Below, piece by piece: positions 1-8,901 of a stretch of 64,000 nucleotides of DNA. Origin of the DNA: Zoogloea sp. 1C4. Its GTDB lineage: Bacteria; Pseudomonadota; Gammaproteobacteria; Burkholderiales; Rhodocyclaceae. Every line of letters begins with the position of its first letter. Position 1 is the stretch's first letter. The notes below the pieces were generated by a model that made no database searches, had not been told where the DNA came from, and worked only from the letters and a program-made list of their open reading frames with translations. The stretch is taken from contig NZ_SSXU01000021.1 of assembly GCF_009469605.1 (NCBI RefSeq), positions 1 through 64,000 of the forward strand. The letters run 5' to 3'. The translations under genes and the position numbers were made by a program.

Positions 1-415
1 TGGCGCCAAACATGCCTGCCGAACTGGTGTGCTCGGCCTTGCAGATGGCCATTACGCAGCGCCAGCCGCCGGCGGGCCTGATCGTGCATTCCGACCGTGG
101 CAGTCAGTACGCCAGCGAAGCCCACCGCGCCTTGCTGAGCCGTCATGGCCTGACGGGCAGCATGAGTCGCAAAGGCAACTGTTGGGACAACGCCGTCATG
201 GAGCGCTTCTTCCTCAATCTGAAGAGGGAGCGGGTCTGGCAAAACGACTACGCCAACCACGCCGAGGCGTGTCGTGACATTACCGATTACATCGTCGGGT
301 TCTACAACAACGTCCGTCTGCACTCGACGCTGGGCTACCTGCCGCCCACGGCCTATGAACGGAAAACCCCAGTACAGCACCCTATCGAGGTGTCCGGTAT
401 TACTTGACCACTACA
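1..415 (+). mobile_element. IS3-family insertion sequence, right end only
   Basis: The window opens inside an IS3-type element. The transposase frame runs in from the left edge and stops at 407. The sequence TGTCCGGTATTACTTGACC at 391-409 runs into CTACA at 411-415, and a CA terminus is typical of IS3 right ends, so I place the element boundary at about 415. The left end and the target duplication lie outside the window, so the boundary is inferred. The element ends about 49 bp before ridA. Confidence 0.72.
3..407 (+). CDS. IS3-family transposase OrfB, C-terminal part (partial)
   Basis: This is the C-terminal part of a DDE integrase-type transposase; the reading frame is open to the left edge, so the N-terminus is missing. 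The second catalytic Asp is visible in [10 protein letters not shown] and the catalytic Glu in DNAVMERFF. The usual IS3 tail follows ([16 protein letters not shown], then AYE). In this family OrfB is normally made as an OrfAB fusion by programmed -1 frameshifting; that region is upstream of the window. Nothing visible shows inactivation, so the copy may be functional. Confidence 0.9.
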   Translation, partial: APNMPAELVCSALQMAITQRQPPAGLIVHSDRGSQYASEAHRALLSRHGLTGSMSRKGNCWDNAVMERFFLNLKRERVWQNDYANHAEACRDITDYIVGFYNNVRLHSTLGYLPPTAYERKTPVQHPIEVSGIT

Positions 416-463
416 CCCAATCCCCCCGTAAACTCCGCCCGTTCAACCACGGAGCCCGCCCCC

Positions 464-844
464 ATGTCCAAACAGATCATCGCCACGCCCAACGCCCCTG
501 CCGCCATCGGCACCTACTCCCAGGCCGTCAAGGCCGGCGACACCGTTTATATGTCGGGCCAGATCGGCCTGGATCCGGCTTCCATGCAGATGGTCGAGGG
601 CTTCGAGGCCCAGACGGTGCGCGTGTTCGAGAACCTCAAGGCGGTGGCCGAGGCGGCTGGCGGCTCGCTGGGCGATGCGGTCAAGCTCAACATCTACCTC
701 ACCGATCTGGCCAACTTTGCCAAGGTGAATGAGGTGATGGCCCGCTACTTTGCCGAGCCCTTCCCGGCCCGCGCGGCGGTGGGCGTGAAGGAGCTGCCCC
801 GCGGCGCGCTGGTCGAGGCCGACGCCATCCTCGTGCTCGGCTGA
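464..844 (+). CDS. ridA: RidA family 2-iminobutanoate/2-iminopropanoate deaminase
   Basis: A 126-residue protein of the RidA/YER057c/UK114 family, matching the family length. RidA hydrolyses reactive enamine/imine intermediates released by PLP enzymes such as threonine dehydratase. Family features are visible: [20 protein letters not shown] near the N-terminus, [15 protein letters not shown] in the middle, and [19 protein letters not shown] carrying the conserved substrate-binding Arg. The ATG at 464 was chosen because it begins the conserved MSKQII sequence and has GGAG at 451-454; a longer frame to 404 runs back into the insertion sequence. It lies 2 bp before recG and is probably cotranscribed with it. 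In many betaproteobacteria spoT precedes this pair, so the IS may have split that operon. Confidence 0.95.
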   Translation: MSKQIIATPNAPAAIGTYSQAVKAGDTVYMSGQIGLDPASMQMVEGFEAQTVRVFENLKAVAEAAGGSLGDAVKLNIYLTDLANFAKVNEVMARYFAEPFPARAAVGVKELPRGALVEADAILVLG

Positions 845-846
845 TC

Positions 847-2937
847 TTGCCCGAGACCGCCGCGCCCGTTGCCAACGCCGCGCCGCCCAAGAAGGCGGCG
901 GTGCGCGGCTGGCCGGGCGTGGGGCCGCAGCTGGCCGAGCGGCTGGCGAAGCTCGACATCTTCTCGCCGGCCGACCTGATCTTTCACCTCCCGCTGCGCT
1001 ACGAGGACGAGACCCGCCTCACCATGCTGGCCGACCTGCGCCCCGGCGTGCCGGCCCAGTGCGAGGTGGAGGTGATCTCCTGCGAGGTGAGCCCGCCACC
1101 GCGGCGCCAGCTGCTGGCCCGGGCGTCGGACGCCAGTGGCGAGGTGACGCTGCGCTTCGTCCACTTCTACCCCAACCAGCAGAAGCAGCTGGCGGCCGGC
1201 AGCCGGCTGCGCATCTTTGGCGAGCTGCGCGACGGCTTTTTTGGCGCCGAGATGATCCACCCGCGGGTCAAGCCCGTGGCCGCCGGCGAGCCGCTGCCCG
1301 ATAGCCTCACCCCGATCTACCCGACCACCGCCGGCCTCGTGCAGTCGGCGCTGCGCAAGCTCATCGGCGGCGCGCTGCGCCATAACCCGGTGGTCGAGGA
1401 CCTGCCCGAGCCCCTGCGCCGCCGCCTCAACCTGCCCACGCTGCCCGAGGCCCTGCGCACACTCCACGCGCCGCCGCCGTCGATGGCGATCCTCGACATC
1501 GAGGATCGCGGCCACCCCGCGTGGCAGCGCGTGAAGCTGGACGAGCTGCTGGCCCAGCAGATTTCGCTCCGCCGCGCCTACGCCGCCCGCCGCGCCAAGA
1601 ACGCCCCCAGCCTGCCGCGCCACGACACGCTCACCCGCAGCCTGCTGGAGCAGTTGCCCTTCGCCCTCACCGGCGCCCAGGGCCGCGCCTTTGCCGAGAT
1701 CGCCGCCGATCTGGCCTCGGACCACCCCATGCAGCGCCTGCTGCAGGGCGACGTGGGCTCGGGCAAAACGTGCGTGGCCGCGCTGGCGATGCTGCTGGCC
1801 GCCGAAAACGGCCGCCAGGCGGTGCTGATGGCGCCCACCGAAATCCTCGCCGAGCAGCACTACCGCAAGCTGGCCGGGTGGCTCGCGCCCATCGGGCTGG
1901 AGGTGGCGTGGCTCTCCGGCAGCCGCAAGAAGAAGGAGCGCGAGGCGACGATGGCCCGCCTCGCCGCCGGCGAGATTTTGCTGGCGGTGGGCACCCACGC
2001 GCTGATCGAAGACCCGGTGGCCCTGCCGCTGCTTGCCCTGGCGGTGGTGGATGAGCAGCACCGCTTTGGCGTGCGCCAGCGCCTGGCCCTGCGCGAAAAA
2101 GGCCAGGCCGGCGAATCGCCCCACATGTTGATGATGTCGGCCACGCCCATCCCGCGCACGCTGGCGATGAGCTACTACGCCGATCTGGATGTCTCGGTGC
2201 TGGACGAGCTGCCGCCGGGGCGCACGCCCATCGTCACCAAGCTGGTGTCGGACCAGCGCCGCGACGAGGTGATCCGGCGCGTCCACGACGCCTGCGTGGT
2301 CGGTCGGCAGGCCTACTGGGTGTGCCCGCTGATCGAGGAATCCGAAGCCCTGCAGCTCAAGACCGCCCAGGAAACCTTCGAGATGCTCTCGGCCGCGCTG
2401 CCCGATCTGGCGGTGGGGCTGGTGCATGGCCGGCTCAAGAACGACGAGAAATCCGCCACCATGGCCGCCTTCAGCGCCAACGAGGTGCAGGTGCTGGTGG
2501 CCACCACGGTGATCGAGGTGGGCGTGGATGTGCCCAACGCCAGTCTGATGGTGATCGAGCACGCCGAGCGCTTCGGCCTCGCCCAGTTGCACCAGCTGCG
2601 CGGCCGGGTGGGGCGCGGCGTGCATGAATCGGTGTGCATCCTGCTGTTTGCGCAGCCGCTGTCCCAGGCCGGGCGCGAACGCCTGAAAGCGATCTTCGAG
2701 CACACCGACGGCTTCATCATCGCCCGGGAAGACCTGCGCATCCGCGGCCCCGGCGAGTTCATCGGCGCCCGCCAGAGCGGCGTGCCGCTGCTGCGCTACG
2801 CTGATCTCGAGGAAGATGCGGTGCTCGTCGACATCGCCCGCGATCTGGCCGAAACCCTGCTGCGCGACGCGCCACGGGTGGCCGACGCAGTCACCGCCCG
2901 CTGGTTCGGCGGCCGGGCCTCGCTGCTGAAGGCCTGA
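847..2937 (+). CDS. recG: ATP-dependent DNA helicase RecG
   Basis: A 696-residue superfamily 2 helicase that remodels stalled replication forks and Holliday junctions. The N-terminal wedge/OB region contains GVGPQLAERLAKLDI and FHLPLRYEDETRL. The helicase core has Walker A in LQGDVGSGKT (about residue 300), DEQH in VVDEQHRFGV, motif III in MSATPIPRTLAM, and motif VI in QLHQLRGRVGRG. The C-terminal GPGEFIGARQSG segment is typical of RecG. Length matches E. coli RecG (693). The start is a TTG two bases after the ridA stop; the next plausible starts would remove conserved wedge sequence. Translational coupling to ridA is likely. Confidence 0.96.
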   Translation: MPETAAPVANAAPPKKAAVRGWPGVGPQLAERLAKLDIFSPADLIFHLPLRYEDETRLTMLADLRPGVPAQCEVEVISCEVSPPPRRQLLARASDASGEVTLRFVHFYPNQQKQLAAGSRLRIFGELRDGFFGAEMIHPRVKPVAAGEPLPDSLTPIYPTTAGLVQSALRKLIGGALRHNPVVEDLPEPLRRRLNLPTLPEALRTLHAPPPSMAILDIEDRGHPAWQRVKLDELLAQQISLRRAYAARRAKNAPSLPRHDTLTRSLLEQLPFALTGAQGRAFAEIAADLASDHPMQRLLQGDVGSGKTCVAALAMLLAAENGRQAVLMAPTEILAEQHYRKLAGWLAPIGLEVAWLSGSRKKKEREATMARLAAGEILLAVGTHALIEDPVALPLLALAVVDEQHRFGVRQRLALREKGQAGESPHMLMMSATPIPRTLAMSYYADLDVSVLDELPPGRTPIVTKLVSDQRRDEVIRRVHDACVVGRQAYWVCPLIEESEALQLKTAQETFEMLSAALPDLAVGLVHGRLKNDEKSATMAAFSANEVQVLVATTVIEVGVDVPNASLMVIEHAERFGLAQLHQLRGRVGRGVHESVCILLFAQPLSQAGRERLKAIFEHTDGFIIAREDLRIRGPGEFIGARQSGVPLLRYADLEEDAVLVDIARDLAETLLRDAPRVADAVTARWFGGRASLLKA

Positions 2938-2947
2938 TCCGGCCCCC

Positions 2948-3018
2948 TGTAGGTCGGACGTCAGTCCGACAACATCGGGTTGGGTAGGTGGAGGTGTCGG
3001 ACTAAAGTCCGACCTACA
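2948..3018. repeat. REP-like palindromic repeat, copy 1
   Basis: A 71-bp unit with mirrored ends (TGTAGGTCGGAC at the left, GTCCGACCTACA at the right). It holds two short hairpins, GTCGGAC-GTCA-GTCCGAC and GTCGGAC-TAAA-GTCCGAC, separated by a linker with GGGTTGGGTAGGTGGAGG. A second copy lies 100 bp downstream. It is intergenic, after recG. This organisation resembles bacterial REP/BIME elements mobilised by TnpA-REP (RAYT) enzymes; no such gene is in the window. Confidence 0.85.
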
Positions 3019-3118
3019 GTGAGACGGTGATCGGCAGGCCGGGATGAAAAGGCCGGTCCGCCCTTGGCCCGGAATCGCCCTGTGGCAGCGAAGCACCACG
3101 CCCGGCGGCGCCATCACC

Positions 3119-3189
3119 TGTACGTCGGACTTCAGTCCGACAGCGTCGGGTTGGGCAGGTGGAGGTGTCGGACTAAAGTCAGACCTACA
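3119..3189. repeat. REP-like palindromic repeat, copy 2
   Basis: The second 71-bp copy, in the same orientation as the first and differing at a handful of positions (TGTACGTCGGACTTC at the left, GTCAGACCTACA at the right). The first hairpin is intact; the second has a G-to-A change in one arm. The roughly 100 bp between copies has no gene. Together the two copies fill the recG-ubiC gap. Confidence 0.85.
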
Positions 3190-3271
3190 GTCCGCCGTGC
3201 TCCCCTGGTCCGCCATAAGCCGTACAATTGCGCGGCCCGCTTGCGGGCGTTTTTCGTTTTTCTGCACACCG

Positions 3272-3826
3272 ATGACCCTGGCCCACTTTCCGGGTCGCGA
3301 TCCCTTCCGCATGGCCGCCTGGCAGGCGCCGCGGGGGATGCGCGGCTGGCTCACCGACGACAGCTCCCTCACCGCCCGCATCCGCAGCCGCTGCGGACGC
3401 TTCTCGTTGCGCGTGGTGAGCCAGGGCAAGGGCGTGGTGCTGCCGGATGAAATGGCGGCTCTGGGCGTGCATTGCCACGGCCGGCTGTGGCAGCGCGAGG
3501 TGCTGCTGATCGCCGACGGTGAGCCGGTGGTGTTTGCCCGCTCGCTGGTGGCCGACACCTCCATCCCGGCGGACTGGCACCTGCTGCGCGGGCTGGGCGG
3601 GCGGCCGCTGGCGGCGGTGCTGTTCGACGACCCGCGGGTGGCTCGCTCGCGGCTGGAGGCGGCTCGTCTGGATGCCCGCGATTCCCGCTGGCACCACGCC
3701 GCCCGCGCCACCGGCAACGCTGATCTGCCGGCCCTGTGGGCGCGCCGCTCGGCCTTCCGGCGCAATGGCGCGCCGCTGCTCATCACCGAAATCTTCCTGC
3801 CCGCGATCCGGAGCCTGGCCCCATGA
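3272..3826 (+). CDS. ubiC: Chorismate pyruvate-lyase
   Basis: A 184-residue cytosolic enzyme that removes pyruvate from chorismate to give 4-hydroxybenzoate, the first committed step of ubiquinone synthesis. Recognisable segments are [19 protein letters not shown], the middle REVLL block, [13 protein letters not shown] (conserved Arg), and the C-terminal [22 protein letters not shown], whose Glu is catalytic in the family. The ATG at 3272 is chosen because upstream sequence in the same frame is the repeat region. It overlaps ubiA by four bases (ATGA), so the two are coupled. Confidence 0.93.
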   Translation: MTLAHFPGRDPFRMAAWQAPRGMRGWLTDDSSLTARIRSRCGRFSLRVVSQGKGVVLPDEMAALGVHCHGRLWQREVLLIADGEPVVFARSLVADTSIPADWHLLRGLGGRPLAAVLFDDPRVARSRLEAARLDARDSRWHHAARATGNADLPALWARRSAFRRNGAPLLITEIFLPAIRSLAP

Positions 3827-4710
3827 ACCCGACCATGCCAACCCTCACCCTGCGCGAGCGTCTCGCCGAATACGAAAAGCTGATGCGCCTCGACAAGCCC
3901 ATCGGCATCCTGCTGCTGCTGTGGCCGACCCTGTGGGCGCTGTGGGTGGCGGGCGAGGGGCGGCCGTCGGTGCTGGTGGTGGCGATCTTCGTGATCGGCA
4001 CGGTGCTGATGCGCTCGGCCGGCTGCGTGATCAACGACTACGCCGACAAGGATTTCGACGGCCACGTGGAGCGCACCCGCAACCGCCCGCTGGCCGCCAG
4101 GCGCGTGACGCCGAAGGAGGCCCTGTGGCTGGCGGCCGGGCTGGCGGCGGTGTCCTTCCTGCTGGTGCTCCCGCTCAACACCCTCACCATCCTGATGAGC
4201 GTGCCGGCGGTGTTCCTGGCGGGCAGCTATCCCTTCACCAAGCGCTTCCTGGCGATTCCCCAGGCCTACCTGGGCATCGCCTTCGGTTTCGGCATCCCGA
4301 TGGCCTTTGCCGCGCTGCAGGGCGAGATTCCGCTGGTGGCGTGGGCGATGCTGGTGGCCAACGTGTTCTGGGCGGTGGGCTACGACACCGAGTACGCGAT
4401 GGTGGATCGCCCGGACGACCTGAAGATCGGCATCAAGACCTCGGCGATCACCTTTGGCCGCTTCGACGTGGCGGCGGTGATGCTGTGCTACGTGGCCACG
4501 CTGGCGATCCTGGGCTGGGTCGGGGCCGTCACCGGCGCCGGCGCGGCCTTCTTTGCCGGGCTGGTGGTGGCGGCGGGCATCATGGGCTATCACTACACCC
4601 TGATCCGCGAGCGCGATCGGGCGAAGTGCTTCAAGGCCTTCCTGCACAACAACTGGGTGGGCGCGGCGATCTTCGCCGGCTGGGCGGTGGATTACCTGCT
4701 GCGCGGCTGA
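3823..4710 (+). CDS. ubiA: 4-hydroxybenzoate polyprenyltransferase
   Basis: A 295-residue integral membrane prenyltransferase that attaches the polyprenyl tail to 4-hydroxybenzoate in ubiquinone synthesis. The first Asp-rich motif is [20 protein letters not shown] (about residues 69-88) and the second is [16 protein letters not shown]. Eight or nine hydrophobic segments are visible and the length matches E. coli UbiA (290). A second in-frame ATG lies 12 bp downstream; the first is preferred because it overlaps the ubiC stop. It ends tail to tail with waaA, with no gap. Confidence 0.95.
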   Translation: MNPTMPTLTLRERLAEYEKLMRLDKPIGILLLLWPTLWALWVAGEGRPSVLVVAIFVIGTVLMRSAGCVINDYADKDFDGHVERTRNRPLAARRVTPKEALWLAAGLAAVSFLLVLPLNTLTILMSVPAVFLAGSYPFTKRFLAIPQAYLGIAFGFGIPMAFAALQGEIPLVAWAMLVANVFWAVGYDTEYAMVDRPDDLKIGIKTSAITFGRFDVAAVMLCYVATLAILGWVGAVTGAGAAFFAGLVVAAGIMGYHYTLIRERDRAKCFKAFLHNNWVGAAIFAGWAVDYLLRG

Positions 4711-5997
4711 TCAGCGCCGCTGGGGGCGCGAGCCCCGCAGCAGCGGGGTGAGCATGTCCATGGTGCGCTCGGTGGCGCCCCGGTGGGATTGGGCAAAGTC
4801 GCGCCCGGCCTGGCCCATGGCGGCGCGGCGGGGCGGGTTGGCGAGGATCTCGATGGCTTCCTCGATGGCGTCTTCGATGTCGTCGGCGCGCACCGCGGCG
4901 CCCACCTCGATGGCCTGCTCGCACACCACCTTGAAGTTGAAGGTGTGGGGCCCGACGATCACCGGGCAGCCCACGGTGCTCGCCTCGATGGGGTTCTGCC
5001 CGCCGAGCTTCTCCCACGAACCGCCGATGATCGCCACGTCGGCCGCCGCGCAGTAGGCGTACATCTCGCCCATCGAATCGCCCAGCCACACGCGGGTGTC
5101 GGCCATCACCGGCACGTCCTTGGAGCGCTTCTGCATCTGCAGGCCGGCGCGCTTGACCAGCTTGGCGACCTCGTCGAAACGCTGCGGGTGGCGCGGCACC
5201 AGCACCAGCAGCACCTCGGGCGGGCACAGCCGGGCGAAGGCTTCGAGCAGCGGGCCTTCCTCGCCCTCGCGGGTGCTGGCGGCCAGCAGCACCCGGCGCT
5301 GGGGCCCGAAGCGGTTGCGGAACACCGCGCCCAGGGCCAGCATCGGCGCCGGCGGGGCGATGTCGAACTTGATGTTGCCGGTGACCATCACGTAGCGCGC
5401 GCCCAGGTTGCTCATGCGCTGGCCGTCGGCTTCGGTTTGGGCGCCGATGGCCGACAGGTGCGCGAAGGCCTTGCGCGCCAGGGCCCCCGCCCGCGCGTAG
5501 CCCTTGGCCGAGCGGGCCGACAGCCGCGCATTGACCATCGCCAGCGGCGTGCCGGTCTGGCGGCAGGCTTCCACCAGGTTGGGCCACAGCTCGGTTTCCA
5601 TCAGGATGCCGAGGCGCGGATGAAAGTGCCGCAGGAAGGCCGCCACGGCCCACGGGAAGTCATAGGGCAGATACACGCTCTGCACCCGCGGCGCGAGGCT
5701 GCCGAAGAGCTCGGCGGCGGTGGCCCGGCCGGTGGGCGTCATGTGGGTGAGCAGCACCGAGTGATCCGGGTGCGCATCGAGCAGCGCGTGGAGCAGCGGC
5801 GCGCAGGCCCGGGTCTCGCCCACCGACACTGCGTGCAGCCAGATCACCGGGCCCGGCGGCAGGCCGGTGTAGCGGCCCAGGCGTTCGCCCACGTGCTGCA
5901 GGTATTCCGGCTGCTTGCGGGCGCGCCACAGCAGCCGCAGCGCGACGAAGGGCGCGGCGACGTACCAGACGGCGGTGTAAAGGCTGCGATGGATCAA
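4711..5997 (-). CDS. waaA: 3-deoxy-D-manno-octulosonic acid (Kdo) transferase
   Basis: A 428-residue membrane-anchored GT-B glycosyltransferase that adds Kdo to lipid IVA at the base of LPS. An N-terminal membrane anchor ([20 protein letters not shown]) is followed by [35 protein letters not shown] (catalytic Glu region), [34 protein letters not shown] and [11 protein letters not shown] prefer the TTG at 5997, which gives the usual length (about 425) and starts just before the anchor. An ATG at 6057 would add 20 atypical residues, and a -10-like TATACT (6032-6027) sits inside that extension. It converges with ubiA. Confidence 0.92.
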   Translation of the reverse strand: MIHRSLYTAVWYVAAPFVALRLLWRARKQPEYLQHVGERLGRYTGLPPGPVIWLHAVSVGETRACAPLLHALLDAHPDHSVLLTHMTPTGRATAAELFGSLAPRVQSVYLPYDFPWAVAAFLRHFHPRLGILMETELWPNLVEACRQTGTPLAMVNARLSARSAKGYARAGALARKAFAHLSAIGAQTEADGQRMSNLGARYVMVTGNIKFDIAPPAPMLALGAVFRNRFGPQRRVLLAASTREGEEGPLLEAFARLCPPEVLLVLVPRHPQRFDEVAKLVKRAGLQMQKRSKDVPVMADTRVWLGDSMGEMYAYCAAADVAIIGGSWEKLGGQNPIEASTVGCPVIVGPHTFNFKVVCEQAIEVGAAVRADDIEDAIEEAIEILANPPRRAAMGQAGRDFAQSHRGATERTMDMLTPLLRGSRPQRR

Positions 5998-6166
5998 GGG
6001 GATGGCGATTGATTCGGGAACGTCAAAGTATACCGGGCGTTGCAGATGCCACGGCACAAGTTGTGTCCTGGATTTACGCTGTCATGTGCCCGTGCGAAAA
6101 TGCCGGGCTGACGGTTCCGCTTCCGAAGGCGTGCCCGCCCTACAACCTGCATCGTCCCTCACGAAC

Positions 6167-7174
6167 ATGAAAATTCTCGTTACCGGCGCTGCCGGCTTCA
6201 TCGGCTCGCATACCAGCCTGCTCCTGCTGGCTCGCGGCGACACCGTCGTCGGCCTCGACAACCTCAACGATTACTACGACGTCCAGCTCAAGCTGGATCG
6301 CCTCGCCCGCCTCACGCCCCACGAAAACTTCCGTTTCGTGAAGCTCGACGTGGCCGACCGCGAAGGCATGGAAAAGCTCTTCGCCGAAGAGAAGTTCGAC
6401 AAGGTCATCCACCTGGCCGCCCAGGCCGGCGTGCGCTACTCGCTGGTCAATCCCCACGCCTACATCGAGAGCAACATCTCGGGCTTCATGAACATCCTCG
6501 AGGGCTGCCGCCACAACAAGGTGCAGCACCTTGTGTATGCCTCCAGCTCCAGCGTGTATGGCGGCAACACCAAGATGCCGTTCGCCGAGTGCGACAGCGT
6601 CGACCACCCGGTGAGCATGTACGCCGCCACCAAGAAGGCCAACGAGCTGATGGCGCACACCTACAGCCACCTGTTCGGCCTGCCCACCACCGGCCTGCGC
6701 TTCTTCACCGTGTATGGCCCGTGGGGTCGTCCGGACATGGCCCTGTTCCTGTTCACGAAGGCGATCCTCGAAGGCCGCCCCATCGACGTGTTCAACCACG
6801 GCAAGATGAAGCGCGACTTCACCTACGTGGATGACATCGTCCAGGGCGTCATCAAGACCCTCGACCACACCGCCGAGCCGGACGCCAGCTACAACGCTGA
6901 CGCGCCGAACCCCAGCACCAGCAACGCGCCCTTCCGCGTGTTCAACATCGGCAACAACAACCCGGTCGAGCTGATGAGCTTCATCGAAGCCATCGAGAAC
7001 GCCGTGGGCAAGAAGGCCGAGAAGAACTTCATGCCGCTGCAGGATGGCGACGTGCCCGCCACCTACGCCAACACCGACGCCCTCAACGCCTGGACGGGCT
7101 TCGTGCCGGCCACCCCGGTGCCGGTGGGCATCGGCCGCTTCGTCGAGTGGTACCGGAGTTACTACAAGGTTTGA
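6167..7174 (+). CDS. NAD-dependent sugar epimerase, UDP-glucuronate 4-epimerase type
   Basis: A 335-residue extended short-chain dehydrogenase that probably interconverts UDP-glucuronate and UDP-galacturonate for surface polysaccharide. The Rossmann motif GAAGFIGSH starts at residue 7; the catalytic Ser region is [10 protein letters not shown], followed by the active-site YxxxK in [30 protein letters not shown] and [11 protein letters not shown] are typical of the glucuronate epimerase (LspL/CapI) branch, where WGRPDM is conserved. The start is the ATG at 6167 before KILVTG; an in-frame extension upstream has no similarity. It starts the plus-strand polysaccharide block. Substrate is inferred from motifs only. 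Confidence 0.9.
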   Translation: MKILVTGAAGFIGSHTSLLLLARGDTVVGLDNLNDYYDVQLKLDRLARLTPHENFRFVKLDVADREGMEKLFAEEKFDKVIHLAAQAGVRYSLVNPHAYIESNISGFMNILEGCRHNKVQHLVYASSSSVYGGNTKMPFAECDSVDHPVSMYAATKKANELMAHTYSHLFGLPTTGLRFFTVYGPWGRPDMALFLFTKAILEGRPIDVFNHGKMKRDFTYVDDIVQGVIKTLDHTAEPDASYNADAPNPSTSNAPFRVFNIGNNNPVELMSFIEAIENAVGKKAEKNFMPLQDGDVPATYANTDALNAWTGFVPATPVPVGIGRFVEWYRSYYKV

Positions 7175-7229
7175 TGTCTGTCGCGCTGGGCGGCGTCCTG
7201 CCGCCCGCCAATCCTGAAGTCGGGCGCTG

Positions 7230-8018
7230 ATGGAGCGCCTGACCGTCAGCCTCGTGCTGTACCGGCCCGACGCCGCGCAGCTCAAGGCAACCCTGGATTC
7301 GCTGGTCACGGCGAGCCGGGCGGCCGATGTCGTCCCCGATCTCTTCCTCATCGACAACGGCGGCAGCGACGCCGTGCTCGCCGGCCTGCAACTGCCCGAC
7401 GACTGGCAGGTTCACGTGTTCTCCGGCCACGGCAACGTGGGCTTCGGCTGCGGGCACAACCTCAGCCTCGATGGCGCCGGCGACGTCCACCTGATTCTCA
7501 ATCCCGATCTCGAACTGGCCCCCGACGCCCTCGTCGAGGCCCGGGCCTTCTTCCGCGCACACCCCGAATGCGGCCTGATCGCCCCGGCGGTGCGCTGGGA
7601 GGATGGCCGCGTGCAATACCTGTGCAAGCGCGTGCCGACGGTGTTCGACCTGTTCCTGCGCGGCTTTGCGCCCGGCTGGCTGCGCCGCCGCTTTGCCGCG
7701 CGCATGGCCCGCTATGAGATGCAGGACGTGATCGGTGACGCCGTGGTGTGGGATCCGCCGCTGGTGAGCGGCGCCTTCATGTGCTTCCGCACCGACGTGC
7801 TGCGCCGGCTCGGCGGTTTCGATTCGCGCTTCTTTCTTTACTTCGAAGACTACGACCTCAGCCTGCGCGCCGCCCGTGAAACGCGGATCGCATATGTGCC
7901 GACGGTGAAAGTCGTGCATCATGGCGGCCACGCGGCAAAGAAGGGCTTGCATCACATCCGCCTCTTCATGCACGGTGCCGCGCTGTTCTTCCGATTGCAC
8001 GGCTGGAAATGGTTCTGA
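7230..8018 (+). CDS. Family 2 glycosyltransferase (rhamnosyltransferase-like)
   Basis: A 262-residue GT-A glycosyltransferase. The N-terminal nucleotide-binding strand is LFLIDNGGSDAVL, followed by GNVGFGCGHN and the metal-binding-type motif ILNPDLEL (position equivalent to DxD). PLVSGAFMCFRTDVL and RFFLYFEDYDLSLRA match the acceptor-side motif of GT2 enzymes such as WbbL-type rhamnosyltransferases. The sugar specificity cannot be read from sequence. It overlaps the following ligase gene by 10 bp. Confidence 0.88.
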   Translation: MERLTVSLVLYRPDAAQLKATLDSLVTASRAADVVPDLFLIDNGGSDAVLAGLQLPDDWQVHVFSGHGNVGFGCGHNLSLDGAGDVHLILNPDLELAPDALVEARAFFRAHPECGLIAPAVRWEDGRVQYLCKRVPTVFDLFLRGFAPGWLRRRFAARMARYEMQDVIGDAVVWDPPLVSGAFMCFRTDVLRRLGGFDSRFFLYFEDYDLSLRAARETRIAYVPTVKVVHHGGHAAKKGLHHIRLFMHGAALFFRLHGWKWF

Positions 8019-8896
8019 AGACTCCCCTTGAAACCCGTCGCGCGTGGCTGCGCGGCGGGGTTTGCGCTGCCCTTGCGGCTGCGTTCTGCGGCCCGGCCCG
8101 GGTGCTGGCGGTCGCCGGTGTCGCGGCGCCGCCGCTGCTCCTGGCCGAAGTGCTGCGGGGCGATGTGGATGTCACCCGCTACTGGGTCAGCGAAAAACTC
8201 GATGGCGTGCGCGCCGTCTGGGATGGCCGCGTCCTGCGGTTCCGCAGCGGGCGCGTGGTGAATGCGCCGGCGTGGTTCGTCGCCGGCCTGCCGCCGGAGC
8301 CGCTGGACGGTGAATTGTGGATGGGCCGCGGGCGTTTCGAGGATCTGTCCGGCATCGTCCGCCGCCGCGAGCCCCGCGACGACGACTGGCGCCGGGTGCG
8401 CTTCATGGTCTTCGAGCAGCCCGGCGGCGAGGGTTCCTTCACCGAACGCATCGCCCTCCTGCAGGCCATCGTGGCCCGGGCCGGCGTGCCGTGGCTGGCG
8501 GTGGTCGAGCAGTTCCGCGTGGCCGATCGGCCGGCGCTCCAGGCAAAACTGGATGAAGTCGTCGCCGGTGGTGGCGAAGGGTTGATGCTCCACCTGGCCG
8601 ACGCGCCCTATCTCACCGGCCGCAGCGACGTGCTCCTCAAGCTCAAGCCGCTCCTCGACGCCGAAGCCACGGTGATCGCCCATCTCCCGGGCCGCGGGCG
8701 GCTCGACGGTCTGATGGGCGCGCTGCTGGTGGAAACCGACAAGGGCGTGCGCTTCCAGTTGGGTACCGGCTTCACGGATGCGGAGCGGCGCAGTCCGCCG
8801 CCCGTCGGCAGTCTCGTCACCTTCGTCTATCGCGACCTCACCCAGGACGGCGTGCCGCGCTTCGCCAGCTACCTGCGGCGGCGCGAGGTGTTCTAG
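8009..8896 (+). CDS. ligE: Exported ATP-dependent DNA ligase (LigE type)
   Basis: A 295-residue minimal ATP-dependent DNA ligase with adenylation and OB domains only. Motif I is SEKLDGVRAVWDG, with Lys63 as the predicted adenylated residue. ELWMGRGRF, FMVFEQP, EGLMLH and LLKLKP match motifs Ia, III, IV and V. The first 34 residues carry Arg-rich and hydrophobic segments, consistent with an exported protein, as known for LigE enzymes of Neisseria, Haemophilus and Vibrio. LigE has been linked to extracellular or imported DNA, so a role in natural transformation or biofilm DNA is possible. Its place between two polysaccharide genes, overlapping the glycosyltransferase, is unusual. The start could lie a few codons downstream. 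Confidence 0.9.
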   Translation: MVLKTPLETRRAWLRGGVCAALAAAFCGPARVLAVAGVAAPPLLLAEVLRGDVDVTRYWVSEKLDGVRAVWDGRVLRFRSGRVVNAPAWFVAGLPPEPLDGELWMGRGRFEDLSGIVRRREPRDDDWRRVRFMVFEQPGGEGSFTERIALLQAIVARAGVPWLAVVEQFRVADRPALQAKLDEVVAGGGEGLMLHLADAPYLTGRSDVLLKLKPLLDAEATVIAHLPGRGRLDGLMGALLVETDKGVRFQLGTGFTDAERRSPPPVGSLVTFVYRDLTQDGVPRFASYLRRREVF

Positions 8897-8901
8897 CCGC
8901 C

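Noticed and set aside
745-4647. A 1300-codon open frame on the minus strand opposite ridA, recG, ubiC and ubiA
   Set aside because: Shadow frame caused by high GC3 on the coding strand. Its translation is rich in His, Gln, Arg and Gly with no domain, while the plus strand encodes well-known proteins.
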